A stretch of 64,000 bases of DNA from Kitasatospora acidiphila. Lineage in GTDB: Bacteria; Actinomycetota; Actinomycetes; Streptomycetales; Streptomycetaceae. The notes beneath the pieces are model-generated. The model was not told the DNA's origin. It was given only the letters and a program-made list of their open reading frames with translations, and ran no database searches. Below are positions 48,907 through 57,913 of the stretch, one piece after another. The DNA lies in NCBI RefSeq assembly GCF_006636205.1, contig NZ_VIGB01000003.1, positions 7,876,501-7,940,500 of the forward strand, written 5' to 3'. The first letter of the stretch is position 1; each line of letters opens with the position of its first letter. Position numbers and translations under genes: made by a program.

Positions 48907-51183
48907 TCAGCCGCCTAGCCGGGACCGGCCCTGCCCGCGCCGGACCGGCTGCCAGGTGCGCAGCCGCAGACTGTTGGCCACCACCAGCACCGAGCTCGCC
49001 GACATGGCGAGCGCGGCGAGCATCGGGTTGAGCAGCCCGGCCGCCGCCAGCGGGATCAGCACGGCGTTGTAGCCGAACGCCCACACCAGGTTGGCGCGGA
49101 TGGTGGCCAGGGTGCGCCGGGCCAGCCGGACCGCGATCACCAGCGACTCGATGTCGCCGCGCACCAGGGTCAGCCCGGCCGCGCCGATCGCGGCGTCCGT
49201 CCCCGAGCCCAGCGCGATGCCGAGGTCGGCCGACGCGAGCGCGACCGCGTCGTTCACCCCGTCCCCCACCACCGCCACGCTCCGCCCGGCCGCGCGCAGT
49301 TGCGCGACCAGTTCGGCCTTGCGCTCGGGCGAGGCGCCCGCGTGGACCTCGCTGATGCCCAGCTCCTCGGCCACCGCCCGGGCCGCGCCCAGCTGGTCGC
49401 CGGTGGCCAGCACGGTCTCCAGCCCCATCCCGCGCAGCCGGTGCACCGCGCGGTAGCTGCCGGGCCGCAGGGTGTCCCCGACCACCAGGACCCCAGCCGC
49501 CCGCCCGTCCAGCTCGGCCACCACCGCCGTCCGCCCGGCCGCCTCGGCACGGGCCAGCGCCGCACGCAGCTCCGGTGGCAGGTCGATGCCGTCGGGCCGC
49601 ACCACCCGGACCCGCACACCCTCGACCGTCCCCTCGACCCCGAACCCCGGCACGGCCCGGAACCCGGTCACCGCAGGCAACGACGCACCTGCGGCCGCGG
49701 TCAGCGCCCGCCCGATCGGATGCTCGGAGCGCTGCTCGACGGCGCCGGCCAGGCGCAGCACCTCGCCGATCTCGAACCCGCCTGCCGCCGTACTCGCCAC
49801 CAGCGTCATCCGACCGGCCGTCAGGGTGCCCGTCTTGTCCAGCACCACGGTGTCGATCCGGCGCAGGCTCTCCAGCACCTCCGGCCCGCGCACCAGCACG
49901 CCGAGCTCCGCACCCCGCCCGGTGGCGGCGAGCAGCGCGGTCGGCGTCGCCAGGCCGAGCGCACAGGGGCAGGCCACCACCAGCACCGCGACCGCGGCCG
50001 TCAGCGCCTGCGCCGAGCCGGCCCCGCGCCCCAGCCAGAACCCGAGCACGCAGACCGCCAGGCCCAGCACGACGGGCACGAACACCCCGGCCACCGTGTC
50101 GGCCAGCCGCTGCGCCCGGGCCTTGCCGGCCTGGGCCTCGGTCACCAGGGCGGTGATCCGGGCGAGTTGGGTGTCGGCACCGACCTCGGTGGCGCGCACC
50201 AGCAGGGTGCCGCCGACGTTGAGCGTCCCGCCCGTGACCCGCTCGCCCGGGCCGACCTCCACCGGCACGCTCTCGCCGGTCAGCAGGCTCACGTCGAGCG
50301 CGGAGCCGCCATCGACGACCACGCCGTCGGTGGCGACCTTCTCGCCCGGCCGGACCACGAACTCCTGGCCCGGCAGCAGCTGTTCGATCGGGACCAGCCG
50401 CTCGACACCGTCCTCGCGCAGGCAGACCTCCTTCGCCCCGAGTTCGGCCAGCGCCCGCAACGCCGAGCCGGTGCGCACCCGCACCCTGCTCTCCAGGAAC
50501 CTGCCGCACAACACGAACAGCGGCACTCCGACCGCCGCCTCCAGGTAGATGTGCGCGCCGCCCCCGGTGTCGGCGGTCAGCGAGAACGGCATCCGCATGC
50601 CGGGGGCACCTGCGCCGCCGAACAGCAGCGCGTAGGCGGACCAGCCGAAGGACGCGAGGACGCCGAGACTGACCAGGGTGTCCATGGTCGCCGTGGCGTG
50701 CCGCAGGCTGCGCCAGGCACGCTGGTGGAAGGTGGCCGAGCCGAGCGTCACCACGTAGCCCGCCAGGGCGAAGCACCCCCACTGCCAGCCGCGGAACTGC
50801 AACACGGGCACCATCGACACCGCGATCACCGGCACGGCGAACAGCGCGAGCAGGAGCAGCAGCAGAGGGTCCACGTCGTTGTCCGCCTCGCCGGTGGCTG
50901 CGGGCGCCGACGCCCGATCGGCGACCGGCTCGGCGGTGAAGCCCGCGCCCTCCACCGCCGCCACCAGCTCGGACACGGGGACGTCGGCCGGGTGCAGCAC
51001 CCGGGCCCGACCGGTGGCCAGGTTGACCCCGGCCCGTACCCCGCCCAGCCGAGCCAGCTTCTTCTCCACCCGCGCGACACACGCCGCGCAGGTCATGCCG
51101 CCCACGGCCAGATCGGTCGTCAGGAGGCGGTCCGTGTCGTCCGGGTCGTCCATGCCGAGGGGCCCTGCGTCGGGAAGGCTCAT
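48907..51183 (-). CDS. copA: Copper-exporting P1B-1-type ATPase
   Basis: A 758-residue membrane ATPase. An N-terminal heavy-metal domain with 'GGMTCAACVARVEKKLARL' (CxxC) is followed by eight helices. 'VVACPCALGLATP' provides the CPC metal site, 'DKTGTLT' the phosphorylated Asp, 'SEHPIGRAL' the HP motif and 'VGDGVNDAVALA' the hinge. 'GYNAVLIPLAA' and 'AMSASSVLVVANSLRL' in the last two helices match the Cu(I) signature (YN and MxxSS), so it exports monovalent copper. The ATG overlaps the stop of the small membrane protein upstream (ATGA). It is adjacent to the isonitrile operon on the same strand. Confidence 0.92.
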   Translation of the reverse strand: MSLPDAGPLGMDDPDDTDRLLTTDLAVGGMTCAACVARVEKKLARLGGVRAGVNLATGRARVLHPADVPVSELVAAVEGAGFTAEPVADRASAPAATGEADNDVDPLLLLLLALFAVPVIAVSMVPVLQFRGWQWGCFALAGYVVTLGSATFHQRAWRSLRHATATMDTLVSLGVLASFGWSAYALLFGGAGAPGMRMPFSLTADTGGGAHIYLEAAVGVPLFVLCGRFLESRVRVRTGSALRALAELGAKEVCLREDGVERLVPIEQLLPGQEFVVRPGEKVATDGVVVDGGSALDVSLLTGESVPVEVGPGERVTGGTLNVGGTLLVRATEVGADTQLARITALVTEAQAGKARAQRLADTVAGVFVPVVLGLAVCVLGFWLGRGAGSAQALTAAVAVLVVACPCALGLATPTALLAATGRGAELGVLVRGPEVLESLRRIDTVVLDKTGTLTAGRMTLVASTAAGGFEIGEVLRLAGAVEQRSEHPIGRALTAAAGASLPAVTGFRAVPGFGVEGTVEGVRVRVVRPDGIDLPPELRAALARAEAAGRTAVVAELDGRAAGVLVVGDTLRPGSYRAVHRLRGMGLETVLATGDQLGAARAVAEELGISEVHAGASPERKAELVAQLRAAGRSVAVVGDGVNDAVALASADLGIALGSGTDAAIGAAGLTLVRGDIESLVIAVRLARRTLATIRANLVWAFGYNAVLIPLAAAGLLNPMLAALAMSASSVLVVANSLRLRTWQPVRRGQGRSRLGG

Positions 51184-51410
51184 CGCGCGACCCCCTCGCC
51201 GGCGGGCAGCCGCAGCCCGTCCATGTGCATGCCGGGAACGTCAGTGGTCGCCGGACCCCGGCCGGGGCCGGAGCCGGACGGACCCACCAGCCGCCCGGCC
51301 GCATACGAGGCGCCGAACAGCAGGACGAGCAGCAGGACGAAGCCGAGCAGGACCCGGCCGGGGCGCGCCGCGGCACGTCCACCGGGCACGGTTGTGGTCA
51401 TCGAAGTCAA
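51180..51410 (-). CDS. Small membrane-anchored protein with Met/His tail
   Basis: A 76-residue protein with one membrane helix ('VLLGFVLLLVLLFGASYAAG', residues 20-39) and a short tail containing 'VPGMHMDGLRLP', a plausible copper-binding M-H-M motif facing outward. TTG 51410 is the start best spaced from GGAG; ATG 51401 is the alternative. Its TGA overlaps the copA ATG, so they are translated together. Likely an accessory to copper export. Confidence 0.72.
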   Translation of the reverse strand: MTSMTTTVPGGRAAARPGRVLLGFVLLLVLLFGASYAAGRLVGPSGSGPGRGPATTDVPGMHMDGLRLPAGEGVAR

Positions 51411-51492
51411 TGCGATCTCCAGGTCACGGCCGCCGGCGCCGCTTGAGGAGGCACCGGCGGACTGCTTGCAGAACAGTGGGGAAGACAGCCCG

Positions 51493-52110
51493 TCAGGCCG
51501 CCAGGGTCGGCCGGTTCCCCGGCCGGCCGGGGGCCTCGCGGACGGTGTCCCGCCCAGGGCACCAGCCGTCCTCGGACTCCGCCGAGCGCAGCAGCGCGAC
51601 GAGCTGGTCCCGGGCCCGGGCGACCCGTGAACGCACCGTGCCGACCGGGCACCCGGAGACCGCGGCGGCCTCCGCGTAGCTGAGCCCGACCACCTGGGTC
51701 AGGACGAAGGCATCCCGTTGCCGGGTCGGAACGAGCGTCAGCAGGTCGGCCAGCACCACCTGCTCCTCGAACACCACCGCCGAGCACGGCTGGAGCTCCA
51801 CGGCCTCCTCCCAGTCGGCCAGGGACGAGCAGCGCGGACGGGCCGCCGCACTGCGGTAGCGGTCCACGACCGTGCGCCGGGCTATCGACAGCAGCCAGGT
51901 GCGCGCCGAGGAGCGACCGGCGAACGCGGGCAGGCCGCGCAGCGCCCGCAGGAAGGTCTCCTGGGTCAGGTCGTCCGCGGACTCGACGTCCGTGAGGTGC
52001 GCGACGAACCGCCACACATCGCGGTGGGTGGCCCGGACGAACCTTTCGACGTCCTCCGGGCGGCCCTGACCGGCGGTCAGCGCCAGGGAGGTCAGCCGTT
52101 CGTCATCCAC
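51493..52110 (-). CDS. ECF-family RNA polymerase sigma factor
   Basis: A 205-residue sigma factor. Region 2 spans about residues 20-85 ('RDVWRFVAHLTDVESADDLTQETFLRALRGL', '...SSARTWLLSIARRTVVDRYRS'). Region 4 spans 125-175 ('LPT/VPTRQRDAFVLTQVVGLSYAEAAAVSGCPVGTVRSRVARARDQL'-type sequence). A zinc-finger anti-sigma gene is divergent 79 bases away. Downstream on the same strand come the small Met/His protein and copA, so it probably controls copper or envelope stress genes. Confidence 0.9.
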   Translation of the reverse strand: MDDERLTSLALTAGQGRPEDVERFVRATHRDVWRFVAHLTDVESADDLTQETFLRALRGLPAFAGRSSARTWLLSIARRTVVDRYRSAAARPRCSSLADWEEAVELQPCSAVVFEEQVVLADLLTLVPTRQRDAFVLTQVVGLSYAEAAAVSGCPVGTVRSRVARARDQLVALLRSAESEDGWCPGRDTVREAPGRPGNRPTLAA

Positions 52111-52189
52111 GGCGCACCCCCGGCGTGCGGGCTCCGGCGGCCGCGGGCGGCGCTACCGACCCGGTCGCCCGGTGGGGGAGCATGGGCCC

Positions 52190-52468
52190 ATGACATGTGC
52201 CGATTGCCGCGCCGCGATGTCCGCGCACCTCGACGGCGAACTCGCGGCCGGGCACGACGCGGGCCCGGCGTACTCCGCTCACCTGGCGCGGTGCGTCGAC
52301 TGCGCCGACTGGCTGGCCGGCGCCCGGCGGCTGCGTGAGCTGGTGTCGGCTGCCACCGGGCCGTCCCCGCAGCAGACGCAGCGGCTCGTCGCCGCCGTGC
52401 TGGAGGCGGCGAGCCGCCAGGCGCGGGTGGGGAACGACGGTCGTTCTGTGGGTCATGAAGGGTCCTGA
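52190..52468 (+). CDS. Zinc-finger (zf-HC2) anti-sigma-like protein
   Basis: A 92-residue protein with 'MTCADCRAAMSAHLDGEL' and 'HLARCVDCADWLAGARRL', the H-x3-C-x2-C motif of zinc-dependent anti-sigma factors. No membrane helix is visible, so it is soluble, like RsrA-type regulators. ATG 52190 follows GGGGGAG. It is divergent from the ECF sigma gene and is its probable partner. Confidence 0.85.
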   Translation: MTCADCRAAMSAHLDGELAAGHDAGPAYSAHLARCVDCADWLAGARRLRELVSAATGPSPQQTQRLVAAVLEAASRQARVGNDGRSVGHEGS

Positions 52469-52788
52469 GGGCAGGAACGATGACGGCACCGCAGCAGCGG
52501 AACCGTCGAGCGGTAGCGGCCCACCGCACCACCGGCGCCCGCGCCTGGACGAGGCCAGCGCGCAGCGCGACGTGGCCCCTGAGCTCAGGGCACGTCGAAG
52601 TCGAACAGCGGTGCCGACCTGGGCGGGGCACCGTGTCTCACGGGTGGTGTGGCGGCCAGGCCCGGCGTCTCGCTCAGCCGCGGTGGCCGCGAGCGCGGGG
52701 ATGACCGGCCCGCGGGCACACCGCGCAGCGCCGTCTCACCGCACCGAGGGGCGCGGCCGACACGAGGGCGTGAGGTGTGGCGGGCGTT
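52469..52788. other. Non-coding stretch, nothing recognised
   Basis: 320 bases between the convergent anti-sigma and Met-rich membrane protein genes. Several frames are open only because of high GC; none has a ribosome site with a credible product. A small inverted repeat, CCCTGAGCTCAGGG (52579-52592), is a possible terminator. Confidence 0.4.
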
Positions 52789-53610
52789 TCAGAAAGCCAG
52801 GGCGACACGGCGGGGCGGCCCGCGCCGCACCAGGGCGTGGGAGAGCACCGCCAGGCGGGGCAGCCGGGTGTGACGGGACCTCGGTCGGGCCGGGGCCGGC
52901 GGTTCCCACCCGCGCGGGGTGAGGGCGAGCAGCGCGAGCACCGGCAGGAACACCGCGGCCAGCGTGCGCAGCACCTCGAACAGGCCGGCGATCGCCGCCT
53001 CGCCCCGCCAGAGCAGCAGCGCGCAGGCGAGGGCGGCCAGGAGGTGGGCGGCCAGCATGCCGGCGGACAGGCCGTCCACCAGCGGCGCCGAGCCCATCCC
53101 GGCCATGCCGTGCCCGGCGCCCGTACCCGGCATGCCGGTCATACCGTTCATGCCGGTCATGCCGGCCATGTCGCTCATCGGAGCGAGGGCTCCCGAGCCC
53201 GTGGCCGACAGTGCATCAGGATCCAGACCGGCCGTCCTGGCCAGCTCGTCCGGGCTGATCCCGGCCGGGTTCACGCCACGGGGCGTGCAGAGCAACAGCT
53301 GCGCCCAGCCGGGCGCGGTACGGACCGCCTGGACCGGGCCGGTGCCCACGGACGCGGTGGCCTCGAACAGCACGTGCAGCGCGGCCTGGACGGCCACCAT
53401 CCACCCGCTGACCATCGCCAGTCCGCGCCGACGCCCGGCCAGCAGCCAGGTACCGCCCGCCGTCCCGGCGAACGCCCCGACCAGCACCGGCACCGGGAGC
53501 CCGGCCGCGGACATGCTGACGTGCGCGGTGGCGGCCAACGCCACGCACAGGGCGGCGAAGACCACGACGCGGAGCACGCGAAGCTGGCGGGTCGTCACAG
53601 TGCCCACCAT
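52789..53610 (-). CDS. Methionine-rich polytopic membrane protein, copper-related
   Basis: A 273-residue protein with about five membrane helices: three in the first 100 residues and two after 190. A long loop between them is rich in Met and Gly ('MSDMAGMTGMNGMTGMPG', 'GHGMAGMG', about residues 143-173). Such Met clusters bind Cu(I) in extracytoplasmic loops. With copA and the ECF pair alongside it is probably part of a copper uptake or storage island. The C-terminus is basic and cytosolic. I do not recognise a named family. Confidence 0.75.
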   Translation of the reverse strand: MVGTVTTRQLRVLRVVVFAALCVALAATAHVSMSAAGLPVPVLVGAFAGTAGGTWLLAGRRRGLAMVSGWMVAVQAALHVLFEATASVGTGPVQAVRTAPGWAQLLLCTPRGVNPAGISPDELARTAGLDPDALSATGSGALAPMSDMAGMTGMNGMTGMPGTGAGHGMAGMGSAPLVDGLSAGMLAAHLLAALACALLLWRGEAAIAGLFEVLRTLAAVFLPVLALLALTPRGWEPPAPARPRSRHTRLPRLAVLSHALVRRGPPRRVALAF

Positions 53611-53668
53611 CCTCGCACCCGCTTACCCCCGCTGTCCGACCGCCTCCCGGATTGGTGTGGTCCGTCCC

Positions 53669-54232
53669 CTAGCGCGCCACGCGGTAGCGGAGGTAGACGA
53701 CTTTCGAACTGAAGGTGCGGGTCTCGACGAGTTCGAGATCCACCCGGCGCTCACGCTGGGGATAGAACGGAATGCCACCGCCGACCAGCACCGGGTAGAC
53801 CCTGGCCCGGTACTCGTCGATCAGACCCAACGCGGCCGCCTCGGCGGCGAGGTGCGCGCCGCCGATCGCGATGTCGCCCTCCCCGGGCTCGGCTCGCAAG
53901 CGCCCGATCTCCTCCGCCAGGCCGCCGGAGGCCAGGCGGGCATTGCCCTGCACCGCCGACAGCGTGGTGGAGAACACCACCTTTGGAAGCGGCTTCCAGA
54001 TCGCGGCCCACTCGAGCATCGAGTCGTCGAGCGATGGATCCTGGTCGGCGGTCTCCCAGTACAGCATCGTCTCGTACAGCCGTCGTCCGAGCAGGTGGAC
54101 GCCGACCCCTCGGATCTCGTCGGTGACGAAGCGAAAGACCTCCTCGTCGGGCACCGTCCAGTTGAAGTCGCCGTCCGGCCCGACGATGTAGCCGTCAAGG
54201 GAGACGCCCATCGAATAGGTCACGCTGCGCAT
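53669..54232 (-). CDS. Dihydrofolate-reductase/RibD C-terminal-like reductase
   Basis: A 187-residue protein. 'YSMGVSLDGYIVGPDGDFNW' at the N-terminus, 'LLGRRLYETMLYWE' and 'DIAIGGAHLAAEAAALGLIDEYR' are signatures of the RibD_C/DHFR-like family of NADPH reductases. Many are of unknown substrate. ATG 54232 follows AGGAGGACT, a strong ribosome site. It stands alone. Confidence 0.88.
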   Translation of the reverse strand: MRSVTYSMGVSLDGYIVGPDGDFNWTVPDEEVFRFVTDEIRGVGVHLLGRRLYETMLYWETADQDPSLDDSMLEWAAIWKPLPKVVFSTTLSAVQGNARLASGGLAEEIGRLRAEPGEGDIAIGGAHLAAEAAALGLIDEYRARVYPVLVGGGIPFYPQRERRVDLELVETRTFSSKVVYLRYRVAR

Positions 54233-54543
54233 CAGAAGTCCTCCTCGGCAACGGGTTCCACCGTACGACCGCCGGACGCCGCAGACTCGTCGCGGCTCGC
54301 GGCTCGCGGGACGCCCTGGGGCCTGCTGGGGTCACCCGCTTTGACGACAGGACCCAGCCGCCCCGCCGTACAGGGGAACGTGCAGGGGCGTGCGGCTCGC
54401 CTGGGCGTCGGCCCTCCTGTCGTCTGATAGGCAATGTTCCGCTTGGTGCACTCCTGCTCCCAGAGATGGCGACCGAATGGCCTCTCTGCGTTCGAAAAAA
54501 CCCCGCGCCACGACGGCGCCTGAACCGACGGTCGAGGGAAACC
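54233..54543. other. Intergenic region between divergent genes
   Basis: 311 bases. It contains the ribosome site of the reductase gene, a short tandem duplication (GCGGCTC, around 54294) and presumably the promoters of both flanking genes. No gene or strong structure seen. Confidence 0.35.
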
Positions 54544-55254
54544 ATGGGTTGGACACTCACGCGTCGGGCGACAGCGTCAGCGGCTCTCGCCGGAGCGATC
54601 GCCATCGTCTCGACGGTGCTGCCGCCGGCCCATGCCGGAACGCGGACCGGGGTTGCGCAGGCGTTCGCGACCATGGCGGGGAACCGGCCCAGTTCGCCGA
54701 CGCCGCCGCCCCCTTACCTCCCTCGGGACTTTCGCGGGAAGGGTGAGTGGGTCGTCCGGGACCTGGGCATCACGGTCCCGTTCACCTGGGAGGGGAGAAA
54801 CGGCGACAGCCAGATGATCGCGGGCGGCCCGCAGTACCCGATCTGGTTCACAAACCTGATCTACCACGGCACGCTCTACACGCTGACCTACAAGTGGCCC
54901 GGCCTGACCGAACATCCGTGCTCAAAGATCCCGGGCTTCGACCTCGACCAGTTGAACCAGGCATTCCAAGGCGCACGGTTCGTCGGGCGGGAGATCCTCC
55001 AGCGGAGCCCGAACCGGCACGTGAACCACTGGAGGGTCGGCGTCGTCGTGCCGAAGCTGCCGCCGGGGAAATTCCTGCGCTTCCCCCTTGCACTGGGCGA
55101 CATCTATGTCGATCAGGACGATCGGAGTACGTTCTGGCAGGTGCTGCAATTCGGCGTCCAGAACCTCTACGACCCTGAGTTGGACGAGTGGCTGGTGATG
55201 GACACCTTCGAGCAGAAGGCCGGTACGGTCACGCTTCCCGAACGCTGTTCCTGA
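54544..55254 (+). CDS. Secreted protein of unknown function, 236 aa
   Basis: A 236-residue exported protein. 'WTLTRRATASAALAGAIAIVSTVLPPAHAG' (in parts) is a signal peptide with two Arg, cleaved near residue 31. The mature part is rich in aromatic residues ('WEGRNGDSQMIAGGPQYPIWFTNLIYHG') with two Cys, one near the C-terminus, suggesting one disulfide. ATG 54544 follows GAGGG at good spacing. I do not recognise the family. Confidence 0.72.
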   Translation: MGWTLTRRATASAALAGAIAIVSTVLPPAHAGTRTGVAQAFATMAGNRPSSPTPPPPYLPRDFRGKGEWVVRDLGITVPFTWEGRNGDSQMIAGGPQYPIWFTNLIYHGTLYTLTYKWPGLTEHPCSKIPGFDLDQLNQAFQGARFVGREILQRSPNRHVNHWRVGVVVPKLPPGKFLRFPLALGDIYVDQDDRSTFWQVLQFGVQNLYDPELDEWLVMDTFEQKAGTVTLPERCS

Positions 55255-55255
55255 C

Positions 55256-55285
55256 CGTCCCCGCCCCGGGGCGTCCCCGCCCCGG
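55256..55285. repeat. Direct repeat CGTCCCCGCCCCGG with a 12-bp palindrome
   Basis: Two 14-bp copies at 55256-55269 and 55272-55285 overlap the palindrome CGCCCCGGGGCG (55262-55273), directly after the stop of the secreted protein gene. May act as a terminator. Confidence 0.4.
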
Positions 55286-55398
55286 ATTGTCCCCGAACGC
55301 CAGTGCCGGGCTGCGGCGTTGGCGGTCCCGGACATGGCCCGTGGCCGCCCGCCCCGCCCAGACTTGACGCGACCCGGACCGAACGAGGGGAGCGCACC

Positions 55399-56607
55399 AT
55401 GCCCGCACGCTGGATGGGAGCACGTCTGCTGAACGGCTCGGTCGCGCTGGCGACACTGGCCGGAGCCCTGGTGGCGACCGCCACCGCCCACGCCGACACG
55501 GCCGGCCTGCGCAGCGTGGTGCTGGTCGGCAACAGCCAGTCCGGCACCGTCTCCTTCCTGGACGCCCAGACCTTCGCCGTGCTCGGCACCTTCGACGTGA
55601 TCCCGGACCTGCAGCAGCGGCTCGCCGAGATGGACCTGATCCAGCAGGCCGGCTACGCGGCCGTCAAGCAACAGGAGGGCGGCGACCGGTTCGTGGACGA
55701 CGTCGCGCTGTCCCCTGACGGCCGCACCCTGTACGTGTCGCGCGGCAACCTGGACGACACCGCCGCCTTCGACCTGACGTCCCATCAGGAGCTGTGGCAC
55801 ACCCGGTTGGCCGGCTTCCACGCCGACCACGCCGCGCTGTCGCCGGACGGCACCCGCTGGGTGGTGTCCGCCACCACCGCCAACGAGGCCCAGGTGCTCG
55901 ACACCGCCACCGGCGCGGTGGTCGGCAGCTTCCCGACCGGCACGTATCCGCACCAGAACGACTTCACGCCGGACGGCAAGTACATCTACAACTCCAGCAT
56001 CGGCGTGATCATGTTCCCGCAGGCACTGGAGTGGATGAAGGGCAGCTTCCAGCTGACCAAGGTGGACGCCCGGACCCTGAACGTGGTGCAGACCTGGTCG
56101 TTCCCGCACGGGATCCGGCCCAACGTGCTGGCCGCCGACGGCACCACGTTCTACGCCCAGCAGTCCTACTTCAACGGCTTCATCAAGTACGACCTGAACA
56201 GCTCGAAGATCACCGCCACCGTGCCGATGCCGTTCAGCCCCGCCGGCCACGCCCTGAGCCCCGACGACTACCCGAAGAACTCCGCGCACCACGGCCTGGC
56301 GCTCTCCGGCGACCAGAGCCGGCTGTGCGACGTGGGCACCATCGACGACTACACCGCGCTGGTCGACACCGCCAATCTCGCCACGGTGGGCCGGGTCGAC
56401 TACCCGGTCGGCAGTCTGCCGTACTGGGCGGTGAGCGCCGGGCCGGCCAACCGCTACTGCTTCGTCTCGCTCAGCCAGGCCGACCAGGTCTCGGTGGTGG
56501 ACTACGCGAGTGGGCAGGAGCTGGCCCGGGTACCGGTGGGAGTGTTCCCGCAGCGCGAGCGGGCCGCTCAGCTGGCCGGGGACGCGCTGACCGCGCTGTC
56601 CCGGTAG
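55399..56607 (+). CDS. Secreted YncE-like beta-propeller protein
   Basis: A 402-residue exported protein. The signal peptide ends near residue 30 ('ATAHADT'). Repeated blades carry 'LSPDGRTLYVSRG', 'LSPDGTRWVVSATT' and 'FTPDGKYIYNSS' and end in strands such as 'VDTANLATVGRV', the YncE/cytochrome-D1-like propeller pattern. Such proteins often bind ligands or metals at the cell surface. No catalytic residues can be named. ATG 55399 follows GAGGGGAG. A PucR-type regulator follows after 38 bases and may be cotranscribed. Confidence 0.82.
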   Translation: MPARWMGARLLNGSVALATLAGALVATATAHADTAGLRSVVLVGNSQSGTVSFLDAQTFAVLGTFDVIPDLQQRLAEMDLIQQAGYAAVKQQEGGDRFVDDVALSPDGRTLYVSRGNLDDTAAFDLTSHQELWHTRLAGFHADHAALSPDGTRWVVSATTANEAQVLDTATGAVVGSFPTGTYPHQNDFTPDGKYIYNSSIGVIMFPQALEWMKGSFQLTKVDARTLNVVQTWSFPHGIRPNVLAADGTTFYAQQSYFNGFIKYDLNSSKITATVPMPFSPAGHALSPDDYPKNSAHHGLALSGDQSRLCDVGTIDDYTALVDTANLATVGRVDYPVGSLPYWAVSAGPANRYCFVSLSQADQVSVVDYASGQELARVPVGVFPQRERAAQLAGDALTALSR

Positions 56608-56645
56608 GGCCGGCGGTAAAGCCAAAAGGGCGACAGGGCGGAGGG

Positions 56646-57794
56646 GTGACGGGGCGATTGGGCGACGGGACCGGCCGGTCGGCGCTGCGACGGGTGGTCG
56701 AGGGGATGCGGGCCGACCCCGAGGTGCTGGCGGAGGTCGTCGCCGCCGCCCGGGGCGCCTCGGACCCGGTGGCCGCGCTGCCCGAGCGCGAGGTCCGGCG
56801 CCACATCGCCGCGCTGCTCGGGGTGGTGTCCGCCGCGTTCGTCCACGGCTCCGGACTGTCCCGGGAGCATGCCGAGTCGGCCGCCCGGCTGGCCACCGAC
56901 CGGGCGGTGCAGGGGGTTTCACTCGACGCACTGCTCGACGGCTTCCTGGCCGGGCGGACCGCCGCACTGCGGATCATCGCCGCCCGGCTGATCGGGACCG
57001 ACGTACCGCCAACCGTGCTGTTCGAGGCACTGATCGAACTCGACGCCTACGTCGGCGAGTTGCAGAAGCAGCTGGTCACCGCCTACCGGGAGGCGGCGAC
57101 CGACCTGGCCGGCAGCCGTTCCGCACGGCTGCTGGCCCTTCGCGCCGTGCTGGTGCACGGCGCGGTCGAGCAGTTGGCGGCGGCCGGGCTCGCCGCGGGC
57201 GGCGTGTACCACTGCGCGGTCGCAGAGTCGGGCGATCCGGTGCAGGTGCGCCGGGCCGCCGCCGAACTGACCCCGCGCGGCGGCGTGTCGGGGCTGGTGG
57301 AGGGTCACCTGTGCGTGGTGGCGCCGCGCGGCTGGCGGGCGGGCGACCTGGCGGCGGACGCGCTGCTGGTGACCGCTCCCGCCGTCCCCGCCGGCCGGCT
57401 GCCCGTCGCCTACCGGCTCTGCCGGGCCGCGCTGGACGCCGGGCGGCGGCGCGGACGCACCGGCCGGGCCGGGCTCACCGAGCTGGCCGTCGCCGTCGCC
57501 GTGGACGCCGTGCCCGGCATGGGTGAGCTGCTGGGCGTCGAGCTGCTCGCCGCGCTGGACCCGGGGAACGCCACCCACCGCCTGCTCGCCGAGACCGCCG
57601 CCGTCCACCTCGACCACGGTGCCCGGCTCGCGTCGACCGCCCGGGCCCTCCACGTGCACCCGAACACCGTCAAGCACCGCCTGCGGCGCTTCGCCGAGGC
57701 CACCGGCTGCGATCCCGCCGGCTTCGGGGCCGGCCCCGACCGGTTCGCGGACGCCGTCCGCTGGCGCTGGGCGCTGGAACACTGGCTCGGCTGA
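56646..57794 (+). CDS. PucR/CdaR-type transcriptional regulator
   Basis: A 382-residue regulator. The N-terminal part (helical, 'VVEGMRADPEVLAEVVAAARG', 'LDALLDGFLAGRTAALRII') resembles the RsbRD-like domain of this family. The C-terminus contains the PucR helix-turn-helix ('STARALHVHPNTVKHRLRRFAEATG', about residues 325-349). The GTG at 56646 has GGAGG too close for comfort, so TTG 56658 or another start is possible. It probably responds to a small molecule and may control the propeller gene just upstream. Confidence 0.82.
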   Translation: MTGRLGDGTGRSALRRVVEGMRADPEVLAEVVAAARGASDPVAALPEREVRRHIAALLGVVSAAFVHGSGLSREHAESAARLATDRAVQGVSLDALLDGFLAGRTAALRIIAARLIGTDVPPTVLFEALIELDAYVGELQKQLVTAYREAATDLAGSRSARLLALRAVLVHGAVEQLAAAGLAAGGVYHCAVAESGDPVQVRRAAAELTPRGGVSGLVEGHLCVVAPRGWRAGDLAADALLVTAPAVPAGRLPVAYRLCRAALDAGRRRGRTGRAGLTELAVAVAVDAVPGMGELLGVELLAALDPGNATHRLLAETAAVHLDHGARLASTARALHVHPNTVKHRLRRFAEATGCDPAGFGAGPDRFADAVRWRWALEHWLG

Positions 57795-57913
57795 CGCACC
57801 ACCACCAAGCGTACCGGCCCCGGTCGGTCCGCAACTGGACCCGGCCGTAAGGGTGTCCGAGTGATCGGTGAGACTTGCCTGGCAACCGGCCATCTCACCA
57901 CTCGGGGGACCCC

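Noticed and set aside
46997..51382. 1461-codon open frame on the minus strand
   Set aside because: It runs out of frame through AsnB, the MFS gene and copA, all of which have clear family motifs in their own frames.
52469..52788. Short frames between the anti-sigma and Met-rich membrane genes
   Set aside because: No ribosome sites and Arg/Pro/Ala-only composition; no recognisable protein.
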